NCBI RefSeq assembly: GCF_014904695.1
Contig: NZ_JACXXN010000016.1
Span: forward strand, 1 to 64,000
DNA length: 64,000 nt
From: Nostoc sp. MG11
GTDB taxonomy: Bacteria > Cyanobacteriota > Cyanobacteriia > Cyanobacteriales > Nostocaceae
Direction: 5' to 3'
Within the stretch, counting starts at the first letter, position 1, and each line of letters begins with the position of its first letter. Below the pieces are notes generated by a model. The model made no database searches. It saw only the letters and a list, made by a program, of their open reading frames with translations, and was not told the DNA's origin. Positions 62,234 through 64,000 of the stretch are shown here, piece by piece. Position numbers and translations under genes: made by a program.

Positions 62234-64000
62234 TTATTTATGTACTTCATTTACTCGTTGTAAGCTAGTTTGCGGGTGGCTATGACTATCAATTAGGTTA
62301 GCGATCGCTCGAATTAATTTAGCTGGCTCCACTGGCTTAGTGATATGCTGCTGAAATCCCGCAGCGATCGCCTGTTGGTAATCAACTTCACCAGCGTAAG
62401 CAGTTAGGGCGATCGCCGGCATCCCTCCCAGTTCTGGTAGCATGGCTCTAATTTGACGCATCAGCATATAGCCGTCTACGTCAGGCATTCCAATATCGCT
62501 TAACAGCAGATTTGGCTGGAACTGAGGTATGGCTTGTAGTGCTTCCATAGCCGATGCTACCTGGATTACCTCTGCACCAGACTGCTCTAAAATGAAAGCA
62601 ATCAAATCTCGTGTATCATCCTCATCATCCACAAGCAGAACTTTCACCCCATTTAGATGCACAGAATCATCGGGTTGTATATCAATCTCAAGGCTTTTGG
62701 AATTAATCTTCATTAGCGGTAGCATGACTGTGAAAGTTGCACCCTGTTCATCACCTAAACTTTCTGCTTTAACTGTGCCGCCATGCAGCTCTACAATGTG
62801 ACGAACAATCGCTAATCCTAACCCTAGTCCACCGAATTTTCTAGTAGTTGCACCGTCAGCTTGGCGGAAGTAGTCAAATACATAAGGTAAAAAGTCAGGA
62901 CTAATTCCCTTACCTGTATCACGCACTTGTAGCTGAGCGTGAGAACCAGAAGCCGCTAAACTGATTTCTACCTGTCCGCCTTGGGGTGTAAACTTAATGG
63001 CGTTGGAAAGCAGATTCCAGATGACTTGCTGTAAGCGATTTGAATCACCCGCAACGTGTCCTATGTGCGGTTCAAACACAGTTTGCAGATTAATTGATTT
63101 GGCTTCAGCGGCTAGACGCATGGTTTCTATGGCTGCGGCGATCGCAGATGTCAGATTCACTGGACTAACATTCAGGCTAAGTTTGCCTTGCAGAATGCGA
63201 GAGACATCTAGCAAATCTTCGATTAGTTGGGTTTGTAGCTGGGCGTTACGCTCAATTGTTTCGAGAGCGCGATCAGTGGTTGCTTGATCATACTTTTTAG
63301 TTCGCAGTAACTTCGACCAGCCCAAGATGGGGTTTAGCGGCGTGCGGAGTTCGTGGGAGAGAACTGCCAAAAATTCATCTTTGATCCGATTAGCTTGGAC
63401 TGACTGCTCTTTTTCTCGCTGTAACGAAGCCATTAGCTCAGCGCGTTCCAGAGCAACAGCAACCTGATCTGAGGTTGCTTGCAGCAGAGCAATTTCATCT
63501 GGGGTGAAGTAGGTACGGGTGCGACTGGCAAAGGAGAGTACGCCAAGCAACTTTCCTTGAGCGATTAATGGTTGACCTGCGTATGCTGTGATGTTTAAAG
63601 AGCAGAGGATGTGTGCTCTGGGATGGGTGGAGTGTAGCACATCGTTGACAACAATTTGACGTTGTTCCTCTGCCACTACTCCGCACATTCCTTCATTAAA
63701 TTCCAGGTATTCAATTTCTTGAAATACTTTATCATCAATGCCACTGCAAGCTACTAACCGCAGTTTTTGGCTATTTTCATGCGTATCGATGAGATAATGA
63801 AAGTAAAAATCCAAATCCATCTGCGCCGAGAGTTTGCTAAACAAGCTGTTCATTAGATCTAACGGACGCTCTGTTGATAGCAAATCACTGGCTGTTTCAG
63901 AAAGAAGTTTGAGTCGTTCACTACGCTCTTGCAAGGCTTGCTCGGCAAGCTGACGTTCACGAAGGGCGCGTTCACGTTCGGTGATGTCAACTGCAACTCC
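62234..64000 (-). CDS. Hybrid histidine kinase (partial, 5' end outside window)
   Basis: The frame is open to the right edge, so the N-terminus is missing; 588 residues are present. Order: the end of a PAS/PAC segment (VAVDITERERALRERQLAEQ), a GAF domain (LKLLSETASDLLS, FYFHYLIDTHENS), HisKA with the phospho-His in FLAVLSHELRTPLNPI, a HATPase with GKGISPDFLPYVFDYF and GGLGLGLAIVRHIV, and a receiver with phospho-Asp in LLLSDIGMPDVDGY. It is a soluble sensor that phosphorylates its own receiver. Its signal is unknown. Confidence 0.93.
   Translation of the reverse strand, partial: GVAVDITERERALRERQLAEQALQERSERLKLLSETASDLLSTERPLDLMNSLFSKLSAQMDLDFYFHYLIDTHENSQKLRLVACSGIDDKVFQEIEYLEFNEGMCGVVAEEQRQIVVNDVLHSTHPRAHILCSLNITAYAGQPLIAQGKLLGVLSFASRTRTYFTPDEIALLQATSDQVAVALERAELMASLQREKEQSVQANRIKDEFLAVLSHELRTPLNPILGWSKLLRTKKYDQATTDRALETIERNAQLQTQLIEDLLDVSRILQGKLSLNVSPVNLTSAIAAAIETMRLAAEAKSINLQTVFEPHIGHVAGDSNRLQQVIWNLLSNAIKFTPQGGQVEISLAASGSHAQLQVRDTGKGISPDFLPYVFDYFRQADGATTRKFGGLGLGLAIVRHIVELHGGTVKAESLGDEQGATFTVMLPLMKINSKSLEIDIQPDDSVHLNGVKVLLVDDEDDTRDLIAFILEQSGAEVIQVASAMEALQAIPQFQPNLLLSDIGMPDVDGYMLMRQIRAMLPELGGMPAIALTAYAGEVDYQQAIAAGFQQHITKPVEPAKLIRAIANLIDSHSHPQTSLQRVNEVHK

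Noticed and set aside
1-64000. tRNA or rRNA genes
   Set aside because: I looked for GGTTCGAATCC-type T-arms in gaps and saw none with a supporting cloverleaf; a covariance search was not possible.

Overview
The window is a chromosomal piece of a filamentous, Nostoc-like cyanobacterium. The evidence is frequent GCGATCGC (HIP1-type) octamers, many short Nostoc-type repeats, a split DnaE intein (C-terminal half at 15785-17134), a Ycf51 protein, DUF3143 and DUF6464 proteins, a Synechocystis-type arsenate reductase, caspase-fold (orthocaspase) genes and PEP-CTERM-like sorting. No tRNA, rRNA or CRISPR array was recognised. Layout, 1-13 kb: a tandem array of at least four near-identical double-glycine (GG) peptide genes with a 286-bp period runs off the left edge. 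A divergent heme-sensor/HAMP protein and ParA-like ATPase follow, then a HAD phosphatase, a PadR repressor with a palindromic operator, an alpha/beta hydrolase, a RodZ-like protein and two adjacent orthocaspases, one with 28 TPR units. 14-20 kb: gatA, the intein-bearing dnaE C-half and small hypothetical genes. 20-30.4 kb: a peptide-export island. A long non-coding leader precedes an operon of a cyclic-nucleotide-domain/C39-peptidase ABC exporter, an HlyD-type adaptor and a parvulin-like foldase. Three GG-leader peptides with unrelated cores, a serine-rich peptide and a PEP-CTERM-like secreted protein follow. This is the best candidate for a poorly described system: one exporter serving several unrelated Cys-poor cargos, possibly including the remote tandem array. 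31-46 kb: housekeeping genes (lepB, clpC, rimI, lysA, cdaA-uppS, and a dnaK/dnaJ/J-domain/DUF3143 series) interrupted at 32-33 kb by a small gene graveyard (truncated MazF, Nudix fragment, frameshifted small gene). 46-57.6 kb: an M28 peptidase, a bestrophin, a FAD oxidoreductase, a YaaW-like protein, an O-antigen-ligase-like membrane protein carrying an in-frame repeat insertion, Ycf51, and an Fe-ADH/aminotransferase pair. 57.6-62.1 kb: a decayed VapBC pair and an arsenic-resistance cluster: arsR, a PstS-like lipoprotein, an aquaporin-type channel, arsH and arsC. A hybrid histidine kinase runs off the right edge. Mobile and repetitive DNA is abundant: a 207-bp MITE, two inverted copies of a second element, a foldback between peptide genes, and a 29-40 bp palindrome family with one copy inside lysA. 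Several repeats extend, end or interrupt coding sequences. All functional calls come from reading motifs in the sequence; no database search was run.
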